Below are positions 1-15,227 of a stretch of 64,000 nucleotides of DNA, piece after piece; the stretch's first letter is position 1, and every line of letters begins with the position of its first letter. The notes under the pieces are model-generated. The model was given only the letters and a program-made list of their open reading frames with translations, did no database searches and was not told the DNA's origin. Origin of the DNA: Chlorella sorokiniana (taxonomy: Eukaryota > Chlorophyta > Trebouxiophyceae > Chlorellales > Chlorellaceae); contig CP084613.1 of assembly GCA_025917655.1 (NCBI GenBank), positions 3,598,001-3,662,000 of the forward strand, written 5' to 3'. Both the position numbers and the translations under genes were made by a program.

Positions 1-2895
1 TGTTCTTCAGCAGCCAGCTGTACTTCTCTGGCGGCAGCGCCTGCCACGCCGCCTGCATGCTCGTCCCCGCCTGCAAGGGGCGCAAGGCTGCAAGTGTGCA
101 CACTGCGCCGGCTGAGCACAGCCACACAGGATGACAGGGCGCTGCCAGGCGAGAAGGGCGCGAGCGCGGAGGCGGCAGCCAACCTGTTCGGCGGTCTTCA
201 TCACACCCTTCTCCAGCTTGGGCATCTTCACCGCGCGCAGGAGCGCATCCGCCTGGTGCTGGTCCGCAAGCACCTCCGCCAGCCCCTCCTGGGCGGCATG
301 GTTGAGGTTGCGTTAGTGCGCATGCACACCCCCCGCAGGTCCCCTGTGATGTGCGGGCGGCGACGAACGCAGCAGCATCTCACCTTCAGAGCCTGCTCCG
401 AAGCGCTGCCCGTCCGCTGCATGTGGCCCGGGTCCGTCAGCAGGGCACCCACCAGCTGGCGCGCAAGCAGCCTCGCCTCTACGCCCGCTTCAGGCGAGGC
501 GCTGCCAGGAGCGCAACCTGGAGCAGGCGCTCCACGGCGTTGATGAACGGAGCGGCGGTGCGGGCGGCTGCGGGGTCATACGAGTTGGGCTTAGGGCCAG
601 GGCTTGGTGCCAGTGACCCTTCCAAAACACGCACACACACATACACACACACACACTCACACGCCGCCACCCACCCCCACTCAAACCCCGCCCCCACCCA
701 CAAACGCAAGCATGTGGCCGACGAGCCACTCGCCCGCCAGCCCACCCTCTGTGCACTCAACGCGCCTGCGTCGTCTGCCGCCCTGTCCAGAGCTGCCTTG
801 TGCTCGGTGCGATCCTCCTTGCGCTGCTTGGCGACGGCGTGCCGCCCGTAGCCACCAGCCCGGAAGGCGGACCAGGAGGCCTGGTGTTCAGAGAGGCGGC
901 GCCAAGGCGTGGACACCTCGCTCTGGGGGTTGGGGGCGAGGGAGGGAGGGGCCACATCGCAGGAGGTTGAACCGCAGTAGCTTGAGAGCGGTGGAGCATA
1001 GGGCCCCGCAGGCGGGCCACGCCGCCGCTGGCCGCCGCAACCGGGAGAGCCCACGCCCACCTGGTCTGGCACGATGCACAGGGCCGCCGGCTCAATGACG
1101 CGAAGCAGGCAGGCGCGCTGGCTGCCGGCAGACCCGCGCTGGCTGCCGGCGAAACCGTCTGGGCCGCTGGCGCCGCTGGCGGTCGCCGCTTGCCCGTCGA
1201 GCGACACATCGCCACTCTGCTGGGGGCCCGCGCCCCGCTGTCCTCCTCCGCGTCGCCGTCCTGCAGGTACTGGGTCACAAACTCCAGCAGCCTGGTCTCC
1301 ATGTCGGCCGCCTCTTCGGTACGCAACCATCGCGCAAGAGCCTCCTCGCCCAGGTCGGCCTGCAGAGCCGCAAGAGCAGCTTGCCAATGCCTGCAGCGGC
1401 GGAGGTGGGCGATGCGGCGAGGGGCTGGGGTGCACACGGTGGTGGGGTGCACACACACATGGACCGGCGGCGCGCCAGGGCGCCCGCACGAGCGCACCTG
1501 CGCGCCGTCAAGCAAGCGGCGTGATCCGCAGCCTTCTCCTGGTCTGCCTGCAACGATCCGGGAGGGGTCAGTGTTGGAAGGGGCCATGCAGCTCGCGACG
1601 CTGCTCGACGGGCGGGCAGGAGCAGGCCGGGAGGCAGCGCTGACCTCGTCACCGGCGGGGTGCACACCCTGCACCAGGCTGTGGTACATCAGGTAGGCAC
1701 GGGGGCGGTCGCACTGCTGCATATCGATGAGCGCCAGCTCCCATGGCAACAGCTGGTAGGGCTTGAGGTCGGCCCCCCCCGCAGGTCCCCTGTGTGGCGT
1801 TCAGGGCGCTGAGGCGCGCGGCTGCGCCCAAGCCGCAGGCGCGGTCGCCGGGAGCATAGGTCGCAAAGAGGGGGCGCCCGCGACAGGGAACTTCAGCACC
1901 ACCTGGTTGGGCTGCAGGGCTGCACGCAGGGTTGGGGTGGGAGTGGGGGCGGGCGGGCAGGCGGGGGTCGGGCGCGGCGGCCGCCGCCGTGCTGCCTGCT
2001 GCCGCCACGCCGCACACAACGACAAGCGGGGGCCGGCAGCAAGGCACGCACGGGTGGGGATGTGCTGGTGGACCCCAGAGAGCTGCACATGCGCCACCAC
2101 GTCCCCGCAGCGAACGAGGTGGCCGCACACAAGCCCTGGCCTGCGTGAGGGCGGGGAGGGAGCAGGGGGAGTGGGGCGGGCGGGCGGGGGCATAAGCCGG
2201 CTGCCGTTTGACCGCCTGATGCCACAACGTGCCACAGCACCCCCTGGGCCAGCACATACCCTTGGCCAGGCTGCTGCGCCCAAGCGAGCGAGCGTGCCGG
2301 GCTGGGCACCCAGGGCGGTGGGCAGGGCGAGGGGCTCGCTGCGGGTGCGGCGGCACGTGTCGAGTGTGCTTGCTGCACAGCTGCATGCCACCCGCCAGCA
2401 TGCGGGCGCATCGATCGCCGTCTGGTGAGATGGCCACGCACCGCGTGCGCGGGGCCCCGCGCCCGGTGGGCCCAGCGGGGCCGCGTCCGAGGCGGCGGCC
2501 ACCACCAGGTGGTCGGCGATGGCGGCGGGCAGGCCGCCGCGGCGCACCGACACCTGCGCCGCTTCCAAGGCCCGCTTCCGCGCCTCGCTCTGCCGCTGCC
2601 TGACCGCCCCAGGCTTTGGTGGGGGCCGCTGCCACTGATCACCCCACGGCACGTGCAGCAGGCAGCACGGCGCCGGCTGCCGGCTGCCGTGGGTCACCGC
2701 CGCCTGGCGCGATTTGAACGACGATTTGCAAAGCGGGCAGGACCATGTGTCATTTGGAAGCGAGATGGCCGTGAAGCGGGCCTGCCGCTCCGGGCTGGGG
2801 AGGAGGCTGGCATAAGCGGGCAGGTGGGCGGGGGCTCGGTTGCAAAAGCGGCAGCCAGGATCCCCAGTGTAGATGCAATGAACCACAGAGTCCAT
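1..2895 (-). CDS. Zinc-finger protein of unknown function (3' end beyond left edge)
   Basis: I do not recognise the family. The first exon starts at the ATG complementary to 2893-2895 and holds two Cys pairs, CRFC near residue 15 and CPLC near residue 53, the second followed by KSSFKSRQAAVTH, which resembles a C2H2 finger. Further on, still in exon 1 but in a neighbouring frame, is RCVAISPDGDRCARM followed by GGMQLCSKH, a C-x8-C-x9-C-x3-H module like the small zinc modules annotated in other eukaryotes. Later exons (about 1669-1765, 1811-1905, 1200-1400 and 190-310) encode conserved-looking helical stretches such as LPWELALIDMQQC and ETRLLEFVTQYLQ. The frame changes inside two exons, probably through base-level errors. 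The gene diverges from the H3-like gene across about 155 bp. A nucleic-acid or protein-binding role is possible but is only inferred from the Cys/His modules. Confidence 0.55.
629..662. repeat. (CA)n microsatellite
   Basis: This is an imperfect CA/TG dinucleotide run with a few T and C interruptions, lying in an intron of the minus-strand zinc-finger gene. Confidence 0.9.
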
Positions 2896-3050
2896 GGAGC
2901 CGCGCAGCAGGCCCGCAACTCCGACAGACTAGCGGGTCACGGGTACCCTGACAATTATCTGTCCAGCTGGCGGCGCCGGGTGGCAGTCTTTGTTCCGTTT
3001 CATTCCGGTTATATATATATAATCCATTCCGGTTACAATCCATCATCGGA
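2896..3050. promoter_or_regulatory. Bidirectional promoter with TATA run and direct repeats
   Basis: These 155 bp separate the divergent zinc-finger and H3-like genes. A TATATATATATAAT run lies at about 3010-3023. It is flanked by two perfect 11-bp direct repeats, CATTCCGGTTA, at 3001-3011 and 3025-3035. The TATA run ends only about 27 bp before the H3-like ATG at 3051, which leaves room for a very short leader or means transcription starts close to the ATG. The TATA function is inferred from sequence alone. The paired repeats could be factor-binding sites. Confidence 0.5.
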
Positions 3051-4592
3051 ATGACACGCGCCAAGAAGTCAGTGCGCCAGCCTAGCGGCGGCAGGGGGCC
3101 GAGGAAGGCGATCGCCGCTCGGGCCCGCAGGGGTGCGGCGCCCGTGCCCGCAGCATATCGCAGACGCGACTTGGATGCCATCAGGCGCACCAAGAAGTGG
3201 GCAGAGCGTGCCGAGGTGCGCCGCCGCCGCCAGGGGGCGGCGCTTCAAACGGCGGCCAGGCCCCGCCCTGACGCCCTGTTCTGTCCGATGGGAAGCAGGC
3301 TGCGGACAGGGACGCGGCACCTTTGGTGGAGAAGAGCCTGCGGGAGGACAAGGTCGTCGTGCTGCCCCTGGGCGAGGGCAGGGCCACGGGTGGGCGCCGC
3401 CGCCGCTGCGGGGACCGCGGGCGCTGGCTAGCTGCGGGCGCCCCATTCTTAGCGCTTGGGAGGGCTGCGTCGCCCGCGAGCCACGTACTGCGTGCCGGCA
3501 TGACACCTCCCCGCTTGGGTGTGCCGCCCTCGCCTGCTGGCCCGTCGCGCAGGCGCCTGGGGCTCGCTGGAGGCGCGCGAGCAGGAGGATGCAAAGGGCC
3601 GCGCCCACCGCGTCGTGGCTGCCGTGGACAGCGTCAAAGCCACGACGGTGGGTGGCCGGTTGGCGGCGCTGCCCTGCCGGCGGCACTCCCAGGGCGGCAG
3701 CGCTCCCTGCGCGCTGGGCCGCTCTCACGGGCTGACAGCGCTGCCTTGCTGGCGGCACTCGCTGGGCGGCAGCGCTGCCCAGCTGTCCCTGTGCGCCCTG
3801 CCGCGCCCCCTGACTGCTGCGCCCCCTCCCAACGCAGGTCTTCCGCGCGTGCGGGCAGCGCGTCACGGTGGAGGCGTCAGAGGCCATGCCGCAGGCCAGC
3901 CGGGACTTCCACACCTCGATATCCGACGGGGCGAGGGGGCGGTGCTGGCGGTGCACGACCCCGCCCAGTCCTGCCTGCTGCGGAACGTAAAGCGGTGAGG
4001 TTCGCGGCCGTCGCTGCTTCTCTGGCGCAAGGCCGCGGGCGCCGGGCGCCGTGTTCACGATGCCCTCTCTGCTGCCGCGCAGGGCGCAGCAGCTGTGCAC
4101 GCAGAACGTCAGGAGCCACGTGCACGAGGGCGACCTGTTCATCGTCACCACGCGACGCATCCAGCAGGGTGAGGGTGTGAATGCGGGGGCGGCGACGGTG
4201 CGCAGGCAGCAGCAGCAGCAGCGCAGGCAGCAGCAGCAACAGCGCAGGCGGCGGCAGGCAGCGCCAGGCGGGGCAGCGCCAGGCGGGGCAGCGCCAGGCG
4301 GGGCACGGGCGGCAGCCGGGTGCAGGCGGGGGCAGCACCCGCAGCAGGCGGCGCCTGCGGCGACGCCAAGCGCCCGCGCCCCCCGTGGCTGACTCCCGCC
4401 CTCACGCACCCTGCCGAGCGCGCAGGCGAGCCGCTGCTGGAGTACTGGGAGTGGGAGGGGGCTGGGGCGGAGGACATGCCCGACGAGGGCTCGGCGGAGG
4501 ACGCCGCCACGTTTTGGATCGACCTGGGCGACTGCAGGGTGCCGGAGGAGGACGTGCCCAGGGGGAGCGACGAGAAGATCATGCATCTCTGA
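3051..4592 (+). CDS. Divergent histone H3-like protein with acidic C-terminal tail
   Basis: After the initiator Met, the first 30 residues (TRAKKSVRQPSGG...) align without gaps to the canonical H3 tail, sharing R2, K4, R8, G12, G13, P16, R17, K18, A21, A24, R26, A29 and P30. K9 is Q, S10 is P, K14 is R, K23 is R, K27 is G and S28 is A. LDAIRRTKKWAERAE matches the alpha-N region (ALREIRRYQKSTELL). An exon from about 3839 gives RDFHTSIS (H3 QDFKTDLRF), then in the next frame GAVLAVHDPAQSCLL (H3 SAVMALQEASEAYLV) and, after an intron at 3997-4080, QLCTQNVRSHV...FIVTTRRIQ (H3 NLCAIHAKRVT...IQLARRIRG). Between alpha-N and alpha-1, two possible exons (about 3291-3389 and 3553-3647) would insert some 60 residues. 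The last exon (about 4424-4592) adds an acidic tail with many E and D, ending KIMHL. The frame slips once near 3940. This may be a variant H3, possibly centromeric, or a lineage-specific histone; the family assignment is firm, the role is not. Confidence 0.7.
3665..3776. repeat. Pair of 40-nt hairpin-forming repeats in an intron
   Basis: Two 40-nt copies at 3665-3704 and 3737-3776 match at 35 of 40 positions. The second begins AGCGCTGCC and ends GGCAGCGCT, so each copy can fold into a hairpin with a 9-bp outer stem. Both lie in the long intron of the H3-like gene. Confidence 0.6.
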
Positions 4593-5765
4593 GCGGGGGG
4601 GGCCTGGGGGAGGTGGCCACGGCGGAGCGCACCCGTTGCATTCCTGCCGCCCCCGCCCGGCCGCTCTCGCCTGCGCCAGGGCGAGGCGGTGCAACCAGAA
4701 TGCTTGCATCCCCAGCATGTGCAGCCGATATTTGTTCAGGTGTAGCGAAAGGCTGCTGTTCAGCGGGGAAAGAGGGCGGGGCGGCGGTCAGGCAGGCGGC
4801 GGCGGCAGATGGCGGCAGATGGCGGCGGCGGCGGGAACGCCAGCCATGCAGTAGGCCCGCTAAACCCCTGGTGATTTCCAGCGGTCGGTCAGACCCGACT
4901 TTGGGGGTTGTGGCGGCACGAGTTCGGCGGCTTGGGTGGTGGAGGAATGCTCGCGCAGCTCGCGGGCTGCTCGCGCGCTAGCTCACCCAGCTCCCTCCAC
5001 CCAATCATAAAAGAGCGGCGGTTCCAGCAGCAAAGCGCGCAGACCTGGGTCGATGCCGCGCAGGTTCGCTCGGAGGCTTCAGGGAGGCTTTTGGGGAGGC
5101 TTAAGCACGTCGCTGCGCGCTGTTGTGCGTGAAAACGAGGCTGAGCAGGCAGCTGGCAGCGCCACTGGGGTGTTGGCGGCGGGCGGCGGCAGACTGCCTG
5201 CGGAGCGGTTTCGGCAGGGGCTGGAACCGAGGTGGAGCCCCTGACCTGCAGCATCCACTGCGACGAGGGCGGAGGTTCTGCTGGGTGCGGCAAAAGCTCT
5301 GGCCTTGGCAGCCCAGCAGACGGAGGAACCCGCTGCCCCTCTGGCGGCGGAAGGGGGAGGGCAGGAAGCACTGTGGAGGCCTGAGCACTGCGTGGGCTGA
5401 CCGATGGGCGGGCATCGGGGTCGGGAAGCACTGGGCTGACCGATGGGCGGGCATCGGGGTCGGGGTGGGCGGCACTGGTTGGCGGCGACCCCGATGGGCG
5501 GGCATCGGTCAAGAGGGCAATGGCGGCGACCCCGATGGGCGGGCATCGGTCAAGGCTCTCCTCTCTATGTGTGGTTATAGTTAATAGTATAGTTAATAGC
5601 TTCTAGTACAAAGACCTTACATGGAGTGAATGGGTGTGAGTGGGGGGGGAGGACAGTGAATGGAGACATAAAAGTCAAGATGGGTAAAATGCTCAAGCCA
5701 TGTGCCATGTTGAGGAAATCAGCCAAAACAGAGCCGTGGAGCTGCCAGAGTGCATAAAAGGGCCG
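4593..5765. other. Intergenic region after the H3-like gene
   Basis: No gene is convincing here. A 207-codon minus-strand frame (4889-5512) contains DARPSVSP repeats, but these are created by the tandem DNA repeat at 5395-5560 and the frame has no recognisable domain. Otherwise the stretch holds likely 3' UTR of the H3-like gene and a low-complexity AT-richer part near 5570-5760. Confidence 0.5.
5395..5560. repeat. Tandem array of four hairpin units
   Basis: The core CCGATGGGCGGGCATCGG occurs at 5401, 5440, 5491 and 5532. Each core is a 6-bp inverted repeat (CCGATG/CATCGG) around the loop GGCGGG. Copies 1 and 2 are 39 nt apart, copies 3 and 4 are 41 nt apart. In the first two copies the right arm is extended with GGTC, in the last two the left arm is extended with GACC, so the pairs are mirror variants. 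Confidence 0.85.
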
Positions 5766-5776
5766 TGGAGCTGCCA
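5733..5776. repeat. Short direct repeat copying the tRNA 3' end
   Basis: The 15-mer GCCGTGGAGCTGCCA occurs at 5733-5747 and again at 5762-5776. The second copy spans the last 11 bases of the tRNA gene, so its 3' end is partly duplicated 29 bp downstream of itself in transcription terms. Confidence 0.75.
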
Positions 5777-5837
5777 AGGATCGAACTCGGGACATCTCGC
5801 ATGCGAAGCGAGCGCTCTACCACTGAGCTACAACCCC
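5766..5837 (-). tRNA. tRNA-Ala (anticodon CGC)
   Basis: Read on the minus strand it begins GGGGTTGTAGCTCAGTGG, has a D-stem GCTC/GAGC, an anticodon stem CTCGC/GCGAG around the loop TTCGCAT (anticodon CGC), and a T-arm with TTCGATC. The acceptor stem pairs GGGGTTG with CAGCTCC using two G-U pairs, and the discriminator base is A. No intron is present and CCA is not encoded, as expected for a nuclear gene. Confidence 0.95.
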
Positions 5838-5950
5838 TGATTGGGCGCTTGATGGGTGCGCTTGTGATGTCAGGCATTTGGATTGCAATATAACGTTGAA
5901 AGCGCCAAAAATGCCCTTACAGCCGCGCATTTTTTGCTGCCCAGCCTCCC

Positions 5951-6241
5951 GCAGGCCCCCTGGCGCGGCGGCTGCACCGCCGCCAGACAAGAGCCCCCCG
6001 CGTCCGCGAGAGTCGGCGGCGCCTTCGGCACCGCTGCCTCGCTCCCCGCAGGCCCCCTGGCCCCGCGGCTTCGCCGCCGCCAGCCAGGAGCCCCCGCCTC
6101 CGCGAGAGTCGGCGGCGCTTTCGGCGCCGCTGCCTCAGCCCCCCGCAGGCCCCCTGGCGCGGCGGCTTCGCCGCCGCCAGCCAGGAGCCCCCCGCCTCCG
6201 CGAGAGTCGGCGGCGCTTTCGACGCCGCTGCCTCAGCCTCC
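5951..6241. repeat. 97-bp minisatellite, three copies plus a decayed fourth
   Basis: The motif GCAGGCCCCCTGG recurs at 5951, 6048 and 6145, exactly 97 bp apart, with a diverged fourth start near 6242. Each unit contains a GCCGCCGCCAG block and CGCGAGAGTCGGCGGCG. The period is not a multiple of three, so the overlapping open frames are unlikely to be genes. Confidence 0.85.
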
Positions 6242-7109
6242 CGCGGGCCCCTCCCGCCGCCTGCCGCTTGGCTTGGCCGCATCCCCGCCACGCACCCCTT
6301 CTTTTCACAGAAAATGGCCGCCTGCAGTTGCGGCCTCCCCCTACCCTGATGCCTAGCACCTGACCCGGCCCGTGTGCCCCGCCCGCCCTGCTGCGCCGGC
6401 GGGCGGCCCGCCCCTCGTCTCCCTCTCGTTCCTTCCCGATTGGTCTCCTCTGCTACTCTCCTGCCTGACCTGCTGCATGCCGCTTCAGTGTCCCCTGCCT
6501 TCCCTGTGGCATTTCCGCCCGCCGGTCTGGCCGCCTTGCGGCTACTGTGCCGGGAGGGCTGTGTCGCATGGCTGTCGGCGGCCTGCTGCCGCCCTGCTGC
6601 GGGGCCCTGCCTTCCCCCTTTCCATCCCCGTTCTGACCCGTGCTGGCGGCCCTGCGGTGGCGCGCGATGGTGCCCACATGCGTAACCGGCGCCCTGCCCC
6701 CGCCTTCCTGTGTCTGCTGCTTCGCTGGCGGCGCTTTGGGTGTGCCCTCAGGCGCCCACCGCTCCGCTACCGCCCTCTGCGCCCGATCCCCGGCTTGTGC
6801 CGTTGCTCACATCCCTGAGGTCGAAGGGTTGCGACGATGGGGCCCAGACCAGCGCGTCCATGCCGCCCGCGCATGCCCTGGGGCGCGCCAGGCCGGCCTG
6901 GCCCCCGGCGGCAGTACACCCTAAGCCAGACCGCGTTACACCCCAAGCAGCACCTGCTGATTTGTTTGTCAGGAGGAGGCAATGCCTCCGCTTCAATGCG
7001 CGAATTCGTTGCTCTTTCAAAAGAGGAAAATTGGCAGGCAAGGGGAGCAGAAAAGACCACTAGAATACAACGCTCCCGGACGCTACTGCGCTAGGTCGAC
7101 GCGCGAGTG
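6242..7109. other. Intergenic region, no gene seen
   Basis: The stretch is pyrimidine-rich on the plus strand, with several overlapping open frames in both directions, none with a recognisable motif or consistent splice structure. The part next to 7110 is probably the 3' UTR of the Lon gene. Confidence 0.5.
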
Positions 7110-12944
<5,835 letters not shown>

Positions 12945-13459
12945 GGCCGCCTGCGTGCGGCCCCGTGGCCTCGGCTGCTCAGAAAGAAGAGGACGGCAAG
13001 GGAACAGGTGCCCCTCTAGCCGCCCCTACCCCCGTGAATGCCCTCTCAGACTCGCGTCATCGTGCCAAGAGGATGGGGGAGCGCAAGCACCACCTCTAAC
13101 ACGGCCCTAGTTTTACGCCACAGCGTCTGAGGCTCTCCCGCCGCGTGCAGTCCTCTTCTTATGGAAGGAGAGGTGGAGGGTTGCGTTCCTGGCGATTTTG
13201 TTGCCAGTCGAAGTCCCCTGCTGCGCGAGCCCACAAGCCCTGGCGCCCACAGCGCCAGCTGAGGTGGCGGATCAAGCTGCGCGGCCGCTGGCTGGGGCAC
13301 AGAGCCTTTGGCTAGCAACGCAACGCTCGCATTGGGCTAATCAAGCCGAGTGTGGAAGCCGATTCAGTAGAAATGACTTACAGCCAAGGGCTTGAAGTGC
13401 AGGAAAAGGAGCGAGAAAGGACCAGAGGTGAAGGCGCTGGTGATAGCCACGAGCGTGCT
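12945..13459. other. Intergenic region between Lon and bL34
   Basis: Both flanking genes are on the minus strand. The stretch should hold the Lon promoter and 5' leader and the bL34 3' UTR. I see no gene in it. Confidence 0.5.
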
Positions 13460-14404
13460 TCACATCTTCCGCTTGGGCACGGATGCAGGCACAAGCACCT
13501 TCCGGTTCTTCTTCCGCCGCGCCGCCAGCACCTTGCGACCGCCGGGGTTGCCATGCGGGCGCGGAAGCCGCTGACACGGGCCCGCTTCCTGCAACAGCCG
13601 AAGACATGAAGCGCTAACTTGCATCTAAACTCATTTCGTGCAAACGCGATAATGTACAAAACACTAGCTTCGGCAGGCAACATGCCGTGACCCACAGGTC
13701 TGTCGAATTAAACCAACTCCGCGAGGCGGCCCAGCCGAACGCTTTGCTGCTGAACTCACCGGCGGCTTCCGCGCAGGGTGCAGCCCAGGCCCTTCTTGTT
13801 ATTGCACTCAACCAGAAGGCCGCTGCGCTGGCCCAGGCGAGAGGCCGCGCCAATCACCATCTCTGCAAGGACACAGGGACGCAGATGCGGCTGAAATCCA
13901 AAAACACAAAATTATTACGAGCACCCAAGTGCTGTCCTGGACTGGTTCATAGATTCGCCAGTCTGCTCAATTGTTCTCAGCTGATGGCTTCCTGCCAATC
14001 CGCTGCACCTCAGGCAGGCTGCCCTCACTGGCTCCTCTGAGGTGCACCGCTCGGGCGGCGAGCAACTTTTCCACAGCCACCACACCATCAGCTGCACTCA
14101 CGTGCAAGAGAGGCGCAGAGGCTCTTCATGCTTGCCACCGGGCTGGCAGCCAGGAACTCGCTCTGGAGCTGCTGCGGGCGGCGAGTCGCCACCATGGGGC
14201 TGCGGAAGGTGGTGCGGGGCACGGTGACCCTGCAGACGCATTAGGCAGGGGGTGTAAGAGCATGAAAAAGGCGGGGGAGCCGCATGCGCGACTGCACAGG
14301 GAGAGCTCTTTGCCAACCACAACTCGTTCCTGAATCCACAAGATAACTACTTACCGAGTGGGGGCGACCATGGTCGCCCGGGTGGGCGCCCTAACAGCCT
14401 GCAT
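13460..14404 (-). CDS. Large ribosomal subunit protein bL34, organellar precursor
   Basis: Protein of the bacterial-type large ribosomal subunit. Four exons are explicit: 14355-14404, 14102-14230, 13760-13862 and 13460-13588, all with GT-AG borders. The N-terminal 60 or so residues (MQAVRAPTRATMVAP..., then VPRTTFRSPMVATRR) are rich in S, T, A and R with few acids, as in a plastid transit peptide. The conserved core is KRARVSGFRARMATP followed by GGRKVLAARRKKNRK, matching bacterial RAKTHGFRARMAT...GRRVLARRRAKGRK. The stop is at 13460-13462 after VPKRKM. One base is missing between ATP and GGRK, at a CCCC run near 13548, so the last exon needs a one-base correction to read through. This is most likely a consensus error, since both sides match the family. 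Plastid location is preferred over mitochondrial from the transit peptide only. Confidence 0.88.
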
Positions 14405-15227
14405 GCCGCGAAAAATGCTGGGCTCCGCCGCGACCACCGCTGCAGCTGCTTTTCAGCCACAAACGCTGCTTTTAAAGCGCGAACGCGGGATATCAGGACA
14501 ATGCCGGGTGTTTGAGGACTGCATTGATCTCTGTTTCTGTGTTTGGAGAGTCTGGTACAGATGAGTACTGCGTTCTTTGTGGCAGCCGTCACCCGGGCTT
14601 TCACGCCTACTAATCAACACCAAAGTACTGATTGATGCAGTTGGCATACCGCAAAAAACCTGTGCTGTTCTTCCCTCCACCTCTAGCCGAACCCGGCAAC
14701 CTCGCTTATTCTCCTCTTGTGGCGGTGGCCTAGTATGCAACTGGCAGGTGAGAAACGAAGGCGCTGCTTTGCTGTGTCCTACGGCAGAGTCGAATTTGCT
14801 GACCTCCCCGCCGCTCCTCCCTTGTGTACGCAGCTCCTGCACGGCTTTCCCACCAACTGGGAGCTTTTCAGGTGTGCTGCCTCGGCCAGCATGTGCCCTG
14901 CATACCATACGCCGCAGGCAGGGGGTTCCAGAGAGCAGCGGCAGCGCCGGGAGGGGTTTGCCACTCGAGGGACAACTCAACATCAATACGCATGTCTTGG
15001 AATCAACAGTTGCGCACTCGCCCTACTCGTGCAGCGCCAAGTCACTTCGGCAGCTCAGAGGCGGGGCTTGACCACTCAGCGCGGCAGCCTGCAGGTCGTT
15101 GCGGGGTCAACCCCAACGCTGAGCGGGCGCTGGTGGGAGAGGTGCGTGCCCGCTCGCTGACCGTGTGCCTGCTGCCCGGCTGCCGTGGGAAGCCCTGCCG
15201 GCCTGCATCTGCATCTGCGTGCCCAGT
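14405..15227. other. Divergent spacer and unresolved 5' exon of the PCD gene
   Basis: The region lies between the bL34 start (minus) and the dehydratase (plus). It should contain both promoters and probably a 5' exon encoding an organelle-targeting peptide for the dehydratase. A good donor (GCAG^GTGAGA) lies near 14748, but I cannot fix the exon. Confidence 0.4.

Noticed and set aside
4889-5512. A 207-codon minus-strand frame with DARPSVSP repeats
   Set aside because: The repeats arise from the hairpin DNA array; there is no domain, splice signal or convincing start.
5395-5560. CRISPR-like array
   Set aside because: Repeat spacing is short and uneven, spacers are nearly the same, no cas genes are present, and the DNA is eukaryotic nuclear.
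5878-6363. Pro/Arg-rich open frames over the minisatellite
   Set aside because: The 97-bp period changes frame in each copy, so no common protein repeat exists.
6242-7109. A transposon or integrated element in the gene-poor stretch
   Set aside because: No terminal repeats, target-site duplications or transposase-like frames could be found.
13460-13588. Reading bL34 as a pseudogene because of the frame break
   Set aside because: Both sides match the family exactly and the same type of one-base slip occurs in many essential genes, so a sequence error is more likely.
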